Source of the DNA: CAZKXX01 sp964556705
Lineage (GTDB): Bacteria; Acidobacteriota; Terriglobia; UBA7540
Direction: 5' to 3'
Length of the DNA stretch: 14,068 bases
Assembly (NCBI GenBank): GCA_964556705.1
Contig: CAZKXX010000097.1
Coordinates: forward strand, 1 to 14,068
This document shows positions 1-7,429 of the stretch, piece after piece (position 1 is the first letter of the stretch; every line of letters begins with the position of its first letter). The notes under the pieces were generated by a model. That model worked only from the letters and a program-made list of their open reading frames with translations. It made no database searches and was not told the DNA's origin. Both the position numbers and the translations under genes were made by a program.

Positions 1-1039
1 ACCGCGACATCGCCGCCTGCTGTCTCAGCGTCACGGCCAGGCCGTAATACGCGTCGCGGTTGTCGGGCCGGAGTTCGAGCGTCTTCTCGAACGCCGCGAC
101 GGCTTCCTCCAGGTCGCCCCGCTGCCGCAGGACCTGCGCCCGCTGGTAGTGCGCTTCATCGTTTTCCGGCTGGACCGCCAGCACCGCCTCGAGAAGTTCC
201 AGCGCTTCGTCCGCGTCGCCTTTGTTGCGCAGCGTCGCGGCCAGATTCAGTTTCAGACGCCAGTCCGCGGGGCGCATCGCGAGCGCCTTCCGCAGGACCT
301 CTTCGGCCTCCAGCGTCTCGCCGGCCCGGCTGAGCGCCGACCCCAGGTTGTTGTAGGCGCGGATGAAGTGAGGATGGATCTCGAGGGCCCGGCGGAAGGC
401 GGCGATCGCGCGCGGGAGTTCGTTCTTCTGCACGTAGGCTACGCCCAGCCAGTTGTGGGCCTCGGCGAGCCGCGGGTTGCGCTTTAAAAGCTCCTGATAA
501 TGCGCGATGGCGCGGTCCACCTGGCCCACGCGCTGCATCGCCAGGCCCACGGCGACATGCGCGTCCCAGTAATCGGGACGCGAGTCGAGCGCCTTCTTCA
601 GCGCCTGCAGCGCGGCGTCGATCTCGCCGGCGTCGAGATGCCAGAGCGCCAGTTGATAGTGGGCTTCAGGGAGTTTCGGGTCGAGCTTCAGCGCCTTCCG
701 CACGCTGGCCTGGGCTTCCTCCTGCCGGCCCAGCCCGGCGAGCGCCCTCCCCAGAAACGCGTGGGCCTCAGCCCGCTTCGGCTGAAGTCCTACGACTTTC
801 CGGAACTCGGCTTCGGCGTTCTCCCACTCTTCGCGGTTGAGGTGTTCAATTCCCCGCTGGAGTCTTGCTTCGACTGCCGGCGAGGCGTCAGGCTTCTTTC
901 GCGAAGTGGCTGGGGCCTGGCCTGAGGATTCGCCAGGGCAGAGGAGGCAAAGGGCGAGGAAGAGGATGACCGTCGCCGGGGCCGGGACGGACGGAAATAC
1001 TTCATCGACCCGAGTGTTGGCAGGGCGTCTCCCCGGCAT
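1..1039 (-). CDS. TPR-repeat protein, exported or membrane-anchored, C-terminus cut by window edge
   Basis: The leftward frame from ATG at 1039 is open to the left edge, giving 346 codons with no stop. Residues about 22-36 are hydrophobic (VILFLALCLLC), after a 21-residue arginine-containing N-terminus. They form a signal peptide or a single membrane anchor; Cys34 could be a weak lipobox. From about residue 56 there are eight complete 34-residue tetratricopeptide repeats and the start of a ninth, recognisable by recurring openings such as AEAHNWLGVAY, IRAYNNLGSAL and DEAHYQRAQVL, and ends such as ALEIHP and TLELRP. TPR superhelices are protein-protein scaffolds; the partner cannot be told from sequence. 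An in-frame TAA lies just upstream and a good sigma70-like promoter sits about 40 nt before the ATG, which supports this start, although no clear ribosome binding site is visible. The gene diverges from the GH2 gene. It may continue into a further domain beyond the window. Confidence 0.85.
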   Translation of the reverse strand, partial: MPGRRPANTRVDEVFPSVPAPATVILFLALCLLCPGESSGQAPATSRKKPDASPAVEARLQRGIEHLNREEWENAEAEFRKVVGLQPKRAEAHAFLGRALAGLGRQEEAQASVRKALKLDPKLPEAHYQLALWHLDAGEIDAALQALKKALDSRPDYWDAHVAVGLAMQRVGQVDRAIAHYQELLKRNPRLAEAHNWLGVAYVQKNELPRAIAAFRRALEIHPHFIRAYNNLGSALSRAGETLEAEEVLRKALAMRPADWRLKLNLAATLRNKGDADEALELLEAVLAVQPENDEAHYQRAQVLRQRGDLEEAVAAFEKTLELRPDNRDAYYGLAVTLRQQAAMSR

Positions 1040-1077
1040 TTGGCTGCTCAATACCCTGATTGCAGGCTTCCCCAGCC

Positions 1078-1106
1078 ATTATAAAGGCGGGTTTTGGGGC
1101 GCACAA
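1078..1106 (-). promoter_or_regulatory. sigma70-like promoter of the TPR gene
   Basis: On the minus strand a perfect TATAAT (1083-1078) lies 17 nt downstream of TTGTGC (1106-1101, three of six consensus bases). The predicted start of transcription near 1071 would leave a leader of about 30 nt before the ATG at 1039. It is inferred from consensus matching only. Confidence 0.5.
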
Positions 1107-1154
1107 GGAAAATGGGCTTAACTTGTGGCATCAAAAGGAGGTTAGTGTGACGCG

Positions 1155-1191
1155 GAAGGGTTGCTCCTGACTGCTTAATTGCCAACCCTTC
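1155..1191. other. Inverted repeat in the TPR/GH2 intergenic region
   Basis: A perfect 9-bp inverted repeat pairs GAAGGGTTG (1155-1163) with CAACCCTTC (1183-1191) around a 19-nt loop. It can be extended by three more pairs across a one-base bulge. A run of six T at 1205-1210 follows 13 nt later, too far for a standard intrinsic terminator. It could be an RNA hairpin or a protein-binding site between the divergent genes. The rest of 1040-1509 holds promoter-like motifs but no convincing gene. Confidence 0.4.
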
Positions 1192-1317
1192 GCGGTACCC
1201 AGCGTTTTTTGCGCGGTGGATCCGTCCTGGATTTCGGGTGTCGTTCGTCGTCCAGTCGGGAAGAAAAATGGCCAGAACAATTCGCGCTAACCCTTTGACC
1301 GATTTGGCCGTTACAGG

Positions 1318-1344
1318 TTGACCGAGGCAGACCGCTGTGATAAT
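1318..1344 (+). promoter_or_regulatory. Putative extended -10 promoter upstream of the GH2 gene
   Basis: TTGACC (1318-1323) is followed after 15 nt by GATAAT (1339-1344, five of six consensus bases), which is preceded by TG as in extended -10 promoters. The octamer TTGACCGA occurs twice, at 1295-1302 and 1318-1325, 23 bp apart, and could be an operator. The leader to the GH2 start at 1510 would be about 160 nt. Confidence 0.4.
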
Positions 1345-1509
1345 TTTCAGGCTCGCAAACGCTTGCGCTCTTTCGGGGCTGAAAACTGATTTCCTCGTCA
1401 TCGAACTTGCAGTCTGATTTAAGCCACTCAGACCGCAACGAGAGATCAAGGCGGAGCTGGAAGCCCCCACTTCGGACCCTCATTCAGACCTTTGGAAAGG
1501 GGATGTGAA

Positions 1510-3324
1510 ATGAAACTTGCTCGGGTGGGTTTAATTTTCACGGCCTTGTTGATTTGCACCTCCGGCGGCCCAGCCACAGCCGCCGACGTTCCGCGTCCCG
1601 AATATCCCCAGCCGCAGTTCATGCGCGAGCAGTGGATGACGCTCAACGGCTCCTGGGAGTTCGAGTTCGATGATGCCAACGTGGGCTTGGATGAAAACTG
1701 GGGACGCACCGGAAAGAAATTCAGCCGCGCGATTCTGGTCCCCTTCGCCTTTGAAACCCCCAAGAGCGGCATCGGCGATCCTTTTTTCCACCCCTGGGTG
1801 TGGTACCGGCGGACGTTTACGGTTCCCGGCAACTGGAAGGGGCGCCGGGTGCTGCTGCATTTCGGCGCCGTGGACTACCGCGCCATGGTGTGGGTGAACG
1901 GACATCTGGCCGGGACGCACGAAGGGGGCAGCACGCCCTTCCGGTTTGACATCACGCCGCTCCTGACGGGCGGGTCGAACACGCTTGTGGTCCGCGCCGA
2001 AGACCCTCCGACGGACCGTTACATTCCCCGCGGCAAGCAGTACTGGGAGCCGAAGTCGCGCGGCATTTTCTACAACCGCACAACGGGCATCTGGCAATCC
2101 GTCTGGCTGGAAGCGGTCGGGGACAGCTATCTCGAGAGCGTGCGCATGACGCCAAATCTGGAAGGTCTGGTTCATTTCGAAGGCCGCGTGGCGCGCTCGC
2201 GGGGCGATTTGACCCTGAACATCGCAATTCGTTCCGGAGACCAACCCGTCACGTCGGGCAGCGTCAAGGTGGACGGACCCAAAGTCACCACGGCTCTGAA
2301 AATCGAATCGCCACGCTTGTGGTCGCCCTGGAGTCCCAACCTCTACGACGTGACGTTCGAACTGCGTCGCGGGCAGGAAGTGCTCGACCGCGTGCAGTCC
2401 TATTTCGGCGTGCGCACGGTGACGGCCGAAAACGGTCGCGTGCTCCTCAACAAGAGTCCGATTTATCTCAAGACCGTGCTCGACCAGGGCTATTGGCCCG
2501 AAAGCAACCTGACGCCTCCTTCCGATGAAGCCATTCAGTACGACATCCGAATGACCAAGGAAATGGGCTTCAACGGGGCTCGCAAGCACCAGAAACTCGA
2601 AGACCCGCGCTTTCTCTACTGGGCCGACAAGATGGGCTTGCTGGTTTCCAGCGAAATGGCCAACGCTTATCTTTACGACGACGCCTACGTTTCGCGCTTC
2701 ACGCGCGAGTGGATGGAGGCGATGGAGCGCGACTACAACCATCCTTCCATCATCATCTGGGTCCCCATCAATGAGAGCTGGGGCACGCCCGACCTGCGGA
2801 ACCCGCAGCAGCAGGCGCACCTGAAATCGCTCTACTGGCTGACCAAGTCGCTCGACTCGACCCGCCTGGTGATTGACAACGACGGCTGGGAGCACGTGGA
2901 TACGACGGACCTGTTCGCCATTCACGACTACGCGCGCAGCGGAGACATCCTCTACCGCAAGTACAAGGACGTGGGCGAAGGGCGCCTCTTCCCCATGGGC
3001 GGGCGCGCCTTCCTGCTGCCCGGCTACGAATACAACGGCAGCCCCATCTTCCTTTCCGAATTCGGCGGGATCGCCTACATCATGCCGGGCCAGAAGGTGC
3101 CGGAAGAGGCGTGGGGTTACGCCGGGGTCGAACCGAACAAGGAGGCGGCGCTGGCGCGACTGCGCGGACTCTACGAGGCGATCGCCGAACTTCCGGCGAT
3201 CATCGGCATCTGCTACACACAGCTCACCGACGTCGAGCAGGAGATCAACGGCTTGATGACGTACGACCGCAAGCCCAAGTTCGAGCCGGCGGAGATCAAG
3301 GCGCTGAACGATCTGCTGCGGTAG
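1510..3324 (+). CDS. Secreted glycoside hydrolase family 2 enzyme
   Basis: A 604-residue GH2 protein, expected to cleave beta-linked glycosides (beta-galactoside, -mannoside or -glucuronide; the substrate cannot be assigned). The signal peptide is MKLARVGLIFTALLICTSGG with a likely cut near ATAA/DVP, so it acts in the periplasm or outside. Domain order: beta-sandwich sugar-binding domain about 35-200 (LNGSWEFEFDD, WYRRTF, VWVNGH, GIWQSVWLE), Ig-like beta-sandwich about 205-302, TIM barrel about 303-604. The general acid/base is Glu422 in IIIWVPINESWG and the nucleophile is Glu517 in IFLSEFGG. RKHQKLEDPRFLYWADKMG is the usual barrel signature of this type. There is no extra C-terminal domain, so it is shorter than LacZ. 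The start at 1510 is preferred over the in-frame TTG at 1492 because GGAAAGGGGA (1494-1503) is a good ribosome binding site 6 nt ahead and the signal peptide begins here. It stands alone on its strand, divergent from the TPR gene. Confidence 0.93.
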   Translation: MKLARVGLIFTALLICTSGGPATAADVPRPEYPQPQFMREQWMTLNGSWEFEFDDANVGLDENWGRTGKKFSRAILVPFAFETPKSGIGDPFFHPWVWYRRTFTVPGNWKGRRVLLHFGAVDYRAMVWVNGHLAGTHEGGSTPFRFDITPLLTGGSNTLVVRAEDPPTDRYIPRGKQYWEPKSRGIFYNRTTGIWQSVWLEAVGDSYLESVRMTPNLEGLVHFEGRVARSRGDLTLNIAIRSGDQPVTSGSVKVDGPKVTTALKIESPRLWSPWSPNLYDVTFELRRGQEVLDRVQSYFGVRTVTAENGRVLLNKSPIYLKTVLDQGYWPESNLTPPSDEAIQYDIRMTKEMGFNGARKHQKLEDPRFLYWADKMGLLVSSEMANAYLYDDAYVSRFTREWMEAMERDYNHPSIIIWVPINESWGTPDLRNPQQQAHLKSLYWLTKSLDSTRLVIDNDGWEHVDTTDLFAIHDYARSGDILYRKYKDVGEGRLFPMGGRAFLLPGYEYNGSPIFLSEFGGIAYIMPGQKVPEEAWGYAGVEPNKEAALARLRGLYEAIAELPAIIGICYTQLTDVEQEINGLMTYDRKPKFEPAEIKALNDLLR

Positions 3325-3401
3325 TTGCCGCCTCAGGGGCCGCTGAAGCGGGAGCCGAGACGAAGTTTCGGTCCGTCGGTGCCCGCCGCAGGGGCCGCGC
3401 G

Positions 3402-3430
3402 TTGCGTCCCGGCCCGGTTTCCGTTATTCT
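3402..3430 (+). promoter_or_regulatory. Possible promoter giving a nearly leaderless mRNA
   Basis: TTGCGT (3402-3407), a 17-nt spacer, then TATTCT (3425-3430, four of six -10 bases). Transcription would begin about 3437, only a few bases before the ATG at 3441, which has no ribosome binding site upstream. The promoter and the leaderless start are both inferences. Confidence 0.3.
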
Positions 3431-3440
3431 CCGCGTTTTT

Positions 3441-3788
3441 ATGGGCACGTACTGTAGGAAGTGCGGAGCGGAGAAAACCGACCCGGTTCACGGCGGCCTC
3501 CTCTTCAAACTCGCCAAGGCGTTCGGCTATCGCCTTCGCGTTTGCGCGAGGTGCCGCCGCTACCGGCTCCTTCCGCCGGTCGTGAAGCTCGACCCGGAGC
3601 CCGTCGTAGACTGCGAGCAGAGCGAGAGTGGATTGAAGAAGGACCCGCTGGCCTGCCCGCGCTGCGGCAAGAAGGACTACCAGCGTTCGCGGCGGCGCTT
3701 CTGGGAACGTCTGATCGGGCGCCGGGAGATGGTGCGTTGCCGCGCCTGCGGGAAACGCCTTCCGGCCCCGCTCCGGCCGAGCTTCTAG
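3441..3788 (+). CDS. Small double zinc-ribbon protein of unknown function
   Basis: A 115-residue basic protein with four CxxC knuckles: Cys5/Cys8, Cys35/Cys38, Cys72/Cys75 and Cys100/Cys103, plus an isolated Cys58. The first and second pairs, and the third and fourth, are each spaced like a zinc ribbon (about 26 and 24 residues between knuckles), so two zinc ribbons in tandem are likely. The inserts are rich in Arg and Lys (RLRVCARCRRYRLLPP, QRSRRRFWERLIGRREMVR), which suits nucleic-acid or ribosome contact, but this is inference. I do not recognise a named family. The frame is open far upstream into the end of the GH2 gene; ATG 3441 is chosen because the zinc-ribbon pattern begins directly after it. 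The upstream DNA shows no Shine-Dalgarno. murJ follows after 58 nt on the same strand. Confidence 0.7.
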   Translation: MGTYCRKCGAEKTDPVHGGLLFKLAKAFGYRLRVCARCRRYRLLPPVVKLDPEPVVDCEQSESGLKKDPLACPRCGKKDYQRSRRRFWERLIGRREMVRCRACGKRLPAPLRPSF

Positions 3789-3846
3789 CCTCCCGACGCA
3801 AGCCTCCGCTGGCGATGAGCCCCCGCCTCGTGATACATCATCGTCA

Positions 3847-5415
3847 ATGACCGCTCCCTCCGTCACCCGGCGCATCGCCCAGTCCACCGCAATCGTCATG
3901 GCCAGCGTCCTGGTGAGCCGCCTTCTGGGCTTCCTGCGCGAATGGATGGTGGCGCGCCAGATCGGCTCGAACGAAATCACGGACGCCTATTACGCAGCGT
4001 TTACGCTCCCCGACTTTCTCAACTACCTCGTCGCGGGCGGCGCGCTGAGCCTGACGTTCATCCCCGTCTTCTCGAAGTACGCCGTCGAAGAGGGCCGCGA
4101 GGTCGCGTGGAAGGTTTTCTCGACCGTCGTGACGGTGATGGGGCTGGTTCTCGTCGCGCTCGTCGGCGTGGCGATGCTCTTCGCCCCGCAGCTCGTGGCC
4201 ATCATTGCGCCGGGCTTCGGCCCGGGCCAGCGCGAACAAACCGTTTTCCTCACGCGACTGATGCTGCCGGCGCAGGTCTGCTTCTATCTGGGGAGCATTT
4301 TCGCCGCCGTTCAGTACGCGCAGGGCCGGTTCTTCATTCCTTCTCTCGCGCCCATCCTCTACAACCTGGCCATTGTGCTGGGAGGCGCGCTCCTCGCTCC
4401 GCGCATCGGCATCACGGGTTTTGCCATCGGCGTCCTGAGCGGAGCGCTGGCGGGAAATTTCCTGCTCCAGGTTTACGGCGCGTGGCGCGCGGGCGCGCGG
4501 TTCACGCCGAACTTCGACGTCGCCCACGCCGGCTTCCGGATGTTCGTCAAGCTGACGATTCCCATCATGCTGGCGGTCTCGCTGGTCTTCGCCGACGACT
4601 GGATCCTCCGCTGGTTCGGCTCGTTTCTGCCCGCGGCCTCCATCACCTGGCTGACTTACGCGAAGACGCTGATGCGGGTCCCCATCGGCGTCGTGGGACA
4701 GGCGCTCGGCGTCGCCTCGTTCCCGTTCCTTTCCCGGTTGTATTCGGAGAAGAAGTTCGACGAGTTTCACAACGCGCTGACCGCCACGCTGAAAGGCCTG
4801 GTGCTTCTGCTCGTTCCCGTCGCGGCGCTGAGCGTGGCGCTCAGCGAGCCGCTCGTCCACTTCGTCTTCGGGCGGACGCGCCTCGGCCCCACCGACCTCT
4901 CGGAGACCGCCGCGACGCTGGCGGTGTTTTCGCTCGGCATGTTCGCCTGGGGATTGCAGAACATCCTGGCGCGGGCGTTTTACGCGGCACAGGACACGCT
5001 CACACCCGCCGTCACCGGCACGGCGTTCACTCTTCTGAGCCTGCCGGTTTACTGGCTGCTTTTCCGGACGGCGCAGCACCTGGGACTGGCGCTGGCGAGC
5101 GCGCTGGGCATCATCGCCTACACCGTGGCGCTCTACCTGATTCTTCAGCGCCGAAATCCCAGCCCGAAGGCGCGTGAGTTTCTGGCATTTTTCCTGCGCA
5201 TCGCCGCGGCGTCGGCGCTGGGCGCTGGTGGCGCGTGGCTGGTGGTCCGGTGGCTCGAGCCGCGAATCGGCTGGCAAACGACGGGCGCGGCGTTCGTCGT
5301 TCTCGTCGCGGGCACGGTGGTCGGATTCGTCCTGGCGGCGATTCTGGCCAAGCTGCTGGGCGTGCGCGAAATCGAGTCTTACTTCAAGCGGAGCGCCCGC
5401 CCGCGGGAGCGCTAG
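3847..5415 (+). CDS. murJ: Lipid II flippase MurJ
   Basis: A 522-residue polytopic membrane protein of the MurJ/MviN branch of the MOP exporter superfamily, which flips lipid II across the inner membrane for peptidoglycan synthesis. The N-terminus carries the family signature SRLLGFLREWMVA (Arg25, Arg31), followed by ITDAYYAAFTLPDFLNYLVAGGALSLTFIPVFSKY with Asp46. Later conserved blocks include GRFFIPSLAPILYNLAIV and LMRVPIGVVGQALGVASFPFLSRL. The length and the roughly 14 hydrophobic segments fit the family. The start at 3847 aligns with the usual N-terminus; no clear ribosome binding site is seen, and upstream ATG or GTG codons are out of frame. It ends 6 nt from the stop of the opposing mnmE, so the two transcripts meet tail to tail. 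Confidence 0.95.
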   Translation: MTAPSVTRRIAQSTAIVMASVLVSRLLGFLREWMVARQIGSNEITDAYYAAFTLPDFLNYLVAGGALSLTFIPVFSKYAVEEGREVAWKVFSTVVTVMGLVLVALVGVAMLFAPQLVAIIAPGFGPGQREQTVFLTRLMLPAQVCFYLGSIFAAVQYAQGRFFIPSLAPILYNLAIVLGGALLAPRIGITGFAIGVLSGALAGNFLLQVYGAWRAGARFTPNFDVAHAGFRMFVKLTIPIMLAVSLVFADDWILRWFGSFLPAASITWLTYAKTLMRVPIGVVGQALGVASFPFLSRLYSEKKFDEFHNALTATLKGLVLLLVPVAALSVALSEPLVHFVFGRTRLGPTDLSETAATLAVFSLGMFAWGLQNILARAFYAAQDTLTPAVTGTAFTLLSLPVYWLLFRTAQHLGLALASALGIIAYTVALYLILQRRNPSPKAREFLAFFLRIAAASALGAGGAWLVVRWLEPRIGWQTTGAAFVVLVAGTVVGFVLAAILAKLLGVREIESYFKRSARPRER

Positions 5416-5421
5416 CGCGTC

Positions 5422-6822
5422 TCATTTCCCGACGCAAAAAGTCGAAAAGACGATATCCAGCAGGTCGTCGGTGGTGGTGGCGCCCGTGAGCGTGTCGAGC
5501 GCGTGCAGCGCCTCATAAAGGTCCAGCAGCACCATCTCGTGGGGAAGGCTTTGCGCGGCGGCGGCGCGGGCTTTTTCGAGCGAAGCGAGCGACTGCTTGA
5601 TGAGCTGCTGGTGGCGAAGGTTGGTGATGAACTCGCCTTCGCCCGTCGTGTCGCGCGCCGGCGCGGCCAGCGCCAGGATTTCGTGGCGCAATTCCTCCAG
5701 GCCGGCGCCGGTCAGCGCCGAGGTGGGAACGATTTCGAAGGGACTGTGGGCCTCGGGCGCGGCTTCCTGAAGCGCTTGAAGCAGCGACTCGCGCGAGAGT
5801 TGCGCGGGAAGGTCCGATTTGTTCAGCGCCACGAGGAGCGGGCCGAGCGGCCGGACTTTGCTGACGACGAGCATGTCCTCCGGCGTCCACGGCGCGGACG
5901 AGTCCACCACAAGCAGGCGGAGGTCCGAGTCGGCGATGGCGCGCAGGCTCCTTTCAACGCCCAGACGTTCCGCTTCGTCGAAAGCCTCGCGGATGCCCGC
6001 CGTATCCAGAAAGCGCAGCGGAATGCCGCCCACCTGCGCGCTCTCGGCCACCAGGTCGCGCGTGGTCCCCGGCGTCGCAGTGACGATGGCGCGGTCTTCG
6101 TTGAGGAGCCGGTTGAAGAGGCTCGACTTGCCCACGTTCGGCCGGCCGACGATGGCGAGACTCAGCCCGTCGCGCACCAGACGGCCGTAAGCGTAGCCCT
6201 CGACGAGCCGGGCCAGATCGCCGCGAATCGCCTCGAGCCGGGCGAGCAGTTCTTCCCACGCCATCACCGGAACATCGTCTTCGGCGAAGTCAATTCCCGC
6301 TTCCAGCCGCGCCATGAGTTCCTTGAGCGTCTGCTTGTGCGGCTTCAGGCGCGCCGAGACCGAGCCTTCCATCTGCTGCGCGGCGACGCGCGCCTGGTAA
6401 AGGGTCCGCGATTCGATGAGGTCGTGCACGGCCTCGGCCTGAGTCAGGTCCATGCGCCCGTTCAGAAAAGCGCGCATCGTGAACTCGCCCGGCTCGGCGG
6501 GCCGCGCCCCGCGCTCGGCGCAGGCTTCAACAAGAAAGTTCAGCAGCACCGGCGCGCCGTGGCAGGAAATCTCCACCACGTCCTCGCCCGTATATGAGCG
6601 GGGCTTGCGGAAACAGGTGACAACGACGCGGTCGAGCGCGCGGCCCGTTTGCGGGTCGCGCAGCGTGGCGAGCGTGGCCCGCTGGGTTTCCAGTTCCGGC
6701 TTCGGAAGATCCAGAAGTTCCGTGGTGATTTCAATGGCGCGTTCGCCCGAAAGACGCACGACGCCCAGGCCGCCGCGCCCGGGTGGCGTGGAAAGGGCGA
6801 CGATGGTGTCTTCGCTGACCAT
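5422..6822 (-). CDS. mnmE: tRNA uridine-5-carboxymethylaminomethyl modification GTPase MnmE
   Basis: A 466-residue protein that, with MnmG, installs the (carboxymethyl)aminomethyl group at U34 of certain tRNAs using GTP and a folate one-carbon unit. The N-terminal folate-binding domain begins MVSEDTIVALSTPPGRGGLG. The helical domain holds an inserted G domain with G1 GRPNVGKS (226-233), G2 TPGTTRD (250-256), G3 DTAG (273-276) and G4 NKSD (334-337). The C-terminal CVGK (Cys463) matches the family's catalytic C(I/V/L)GK end. Length is normal and all motifs are intact. It is the last gene of the leftward rpmH operon, 43 nt after jag, with no strong ribosome binding site. Its usual partner mnmG does not follow; murJ converges there instead. 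Confidence 0.97.
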   Translation of the reverse strand: MVSEDTIVALSTPPGRGGLGVVRLSGERAIEITTELLDLPKPELETQRATLATLRDPQTGRALDRVVVTCFRKPRSYTGEDVVEISCHGAPVLLNFLVEACAERGARPAEPGEFTMRAFLNGRMDLTQAEAVHDLIESRTLYQARVAAQQMEGSVSARLKPHKQTLKELMARLEAGIDFAEDDVPVMAWEELLARLEAIRGDLARLVEGYAYGRLVRDGLSLAIVGRPNVGKSSLFNRLLNEDRAIVTATPGTTRDLVAESAQVGGIPLRFLDTAGIREAFDEAERLGVERSLRAIADSDLRLLVVDSSAPWTPEDMLVVSKVRPLGPLLVALNKSDLPAQLSRESLLQALQEAAPEAHSPFEIVPTSALTGAGLEELRHEILALAAPARDTTGEGEFITNLRHQQLIKQSLASLEKARAAAAQSLPHEMVLLDLYEALHALDTLTGATTTDDLLDIVFSTFCVGK

Positions 6823-6865
6823 GGGAGCGGGGTACGCCAGGGGAGAATCATCTCGAAGCTGAAGC

Positions 6866-7423
6866 TCAGCGGCGTCTTCGGCGCGGCAGGGGCGGCGAAA
6901 ACGGCTTGGTGACGCCCGCCGGGTAGATGACGACGTGGCGCTCGCCGGCCGCGCCCTCGCTCGCCGTGCGCACTTCCGCGCGGTCCCGCAGCGCCAGGTG
7001 AACGATCCGCCGCTCGCGCGCGTTCATGGGATTGAGCGCGAAAGGCTCGCCGGTCTCGACCGCGCGGTCCGCGGCCACCTGCGCCATCAGCTTCAACTCT
7101 TCGGCGCGCAGCCGCCGCCACTCCCGGCAATCGAACGCGATTTTTCCCAGTTGTCCTTCGCCGAGCCGCGCCGCCTTGAGGACCACGTGCTCCAGCGCGT
7201 TCAACAGCTCCGCGTGCCGCTCGATCAGCAGATCCGAGTCCGGGCCGCTGAATTCGACGACGTATTCGGGTGACTCGATATCGTCGGGCGCCGCTCCGGC
7301 CTCGCGAATGGTGAAGTTCAGCTCGAACCCGCCGCGGCGGATCAGGTCGCGCAGCAGCGATTCGACGGCCGGCAGGCAGGCCGAAACGGGGCGCGCGGGC
7401 GCGGGTTGGGCGTGGTCTTCCAC
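6866..7423 (-). CDS. jag: Jag/KhpB-like KH-R3H RNA-binding protein with a degenerate KH loop
   Basis: A 185-residue protein encoded directly after yidC, where Jag (SpoIIIJ-associated, KhpB) is normally found; such proteins bind RNA and affect cell division and envelope synthesis. The KH domain spans about 20-110 and the R3H domain about 120-170, with NPMNARERRIVHLAL containing the R-x3-H motif Arg138/His142 and the typical SEG...RHVVIYP ending. In most homologues the KH loop reads LLIGRRGETL; here the matching segment is LLIERHAELL (65-74), so both glycines of GxxG are lost. The Jag-N domain of Firmicutes is absent. The C-terminus is proline-rich, then five arginines. The start is GTG at 7423, 6 nt after the yidC stop and without a clear ribosome binding site, so translation is probably coupled to yidC. 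Confidence 0.88.
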   Translation of the reverse strand: MEDHAQPAPARPVSACLPAVESLLRDLIRRGGFELNFTIREAGAAPDDIESPEYVVEFSGPDSDLLIERHAELLNALEHVVLKAARLGEGQLGKIAFDCREWRRLRAEELKLMAQVAADRAVETGEPFALNPMNARERRIVHLALRDRAEVRTASEGAAGERHVVIYPAGVTKPFSPPLPRRRRR

Positions 7424-7429
7424 GAGCGT

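Noticed and set aside
1531..2925. Long leftward open frame (464 codons) opposite the GH2 gene
   Set aside because: It is antisense to an intact GH2 enzyme with all catalytic residues; composition is antisense-like and no motif is seen.
3844..5277. Long leftward open frame (477 codons) opposite murJ
   Set aside because: It is a shadow of murJ, dominated by Arg, Glu, Gln and His as expected from antisense reading of high-GC codons. The murJ frame has a full family match.
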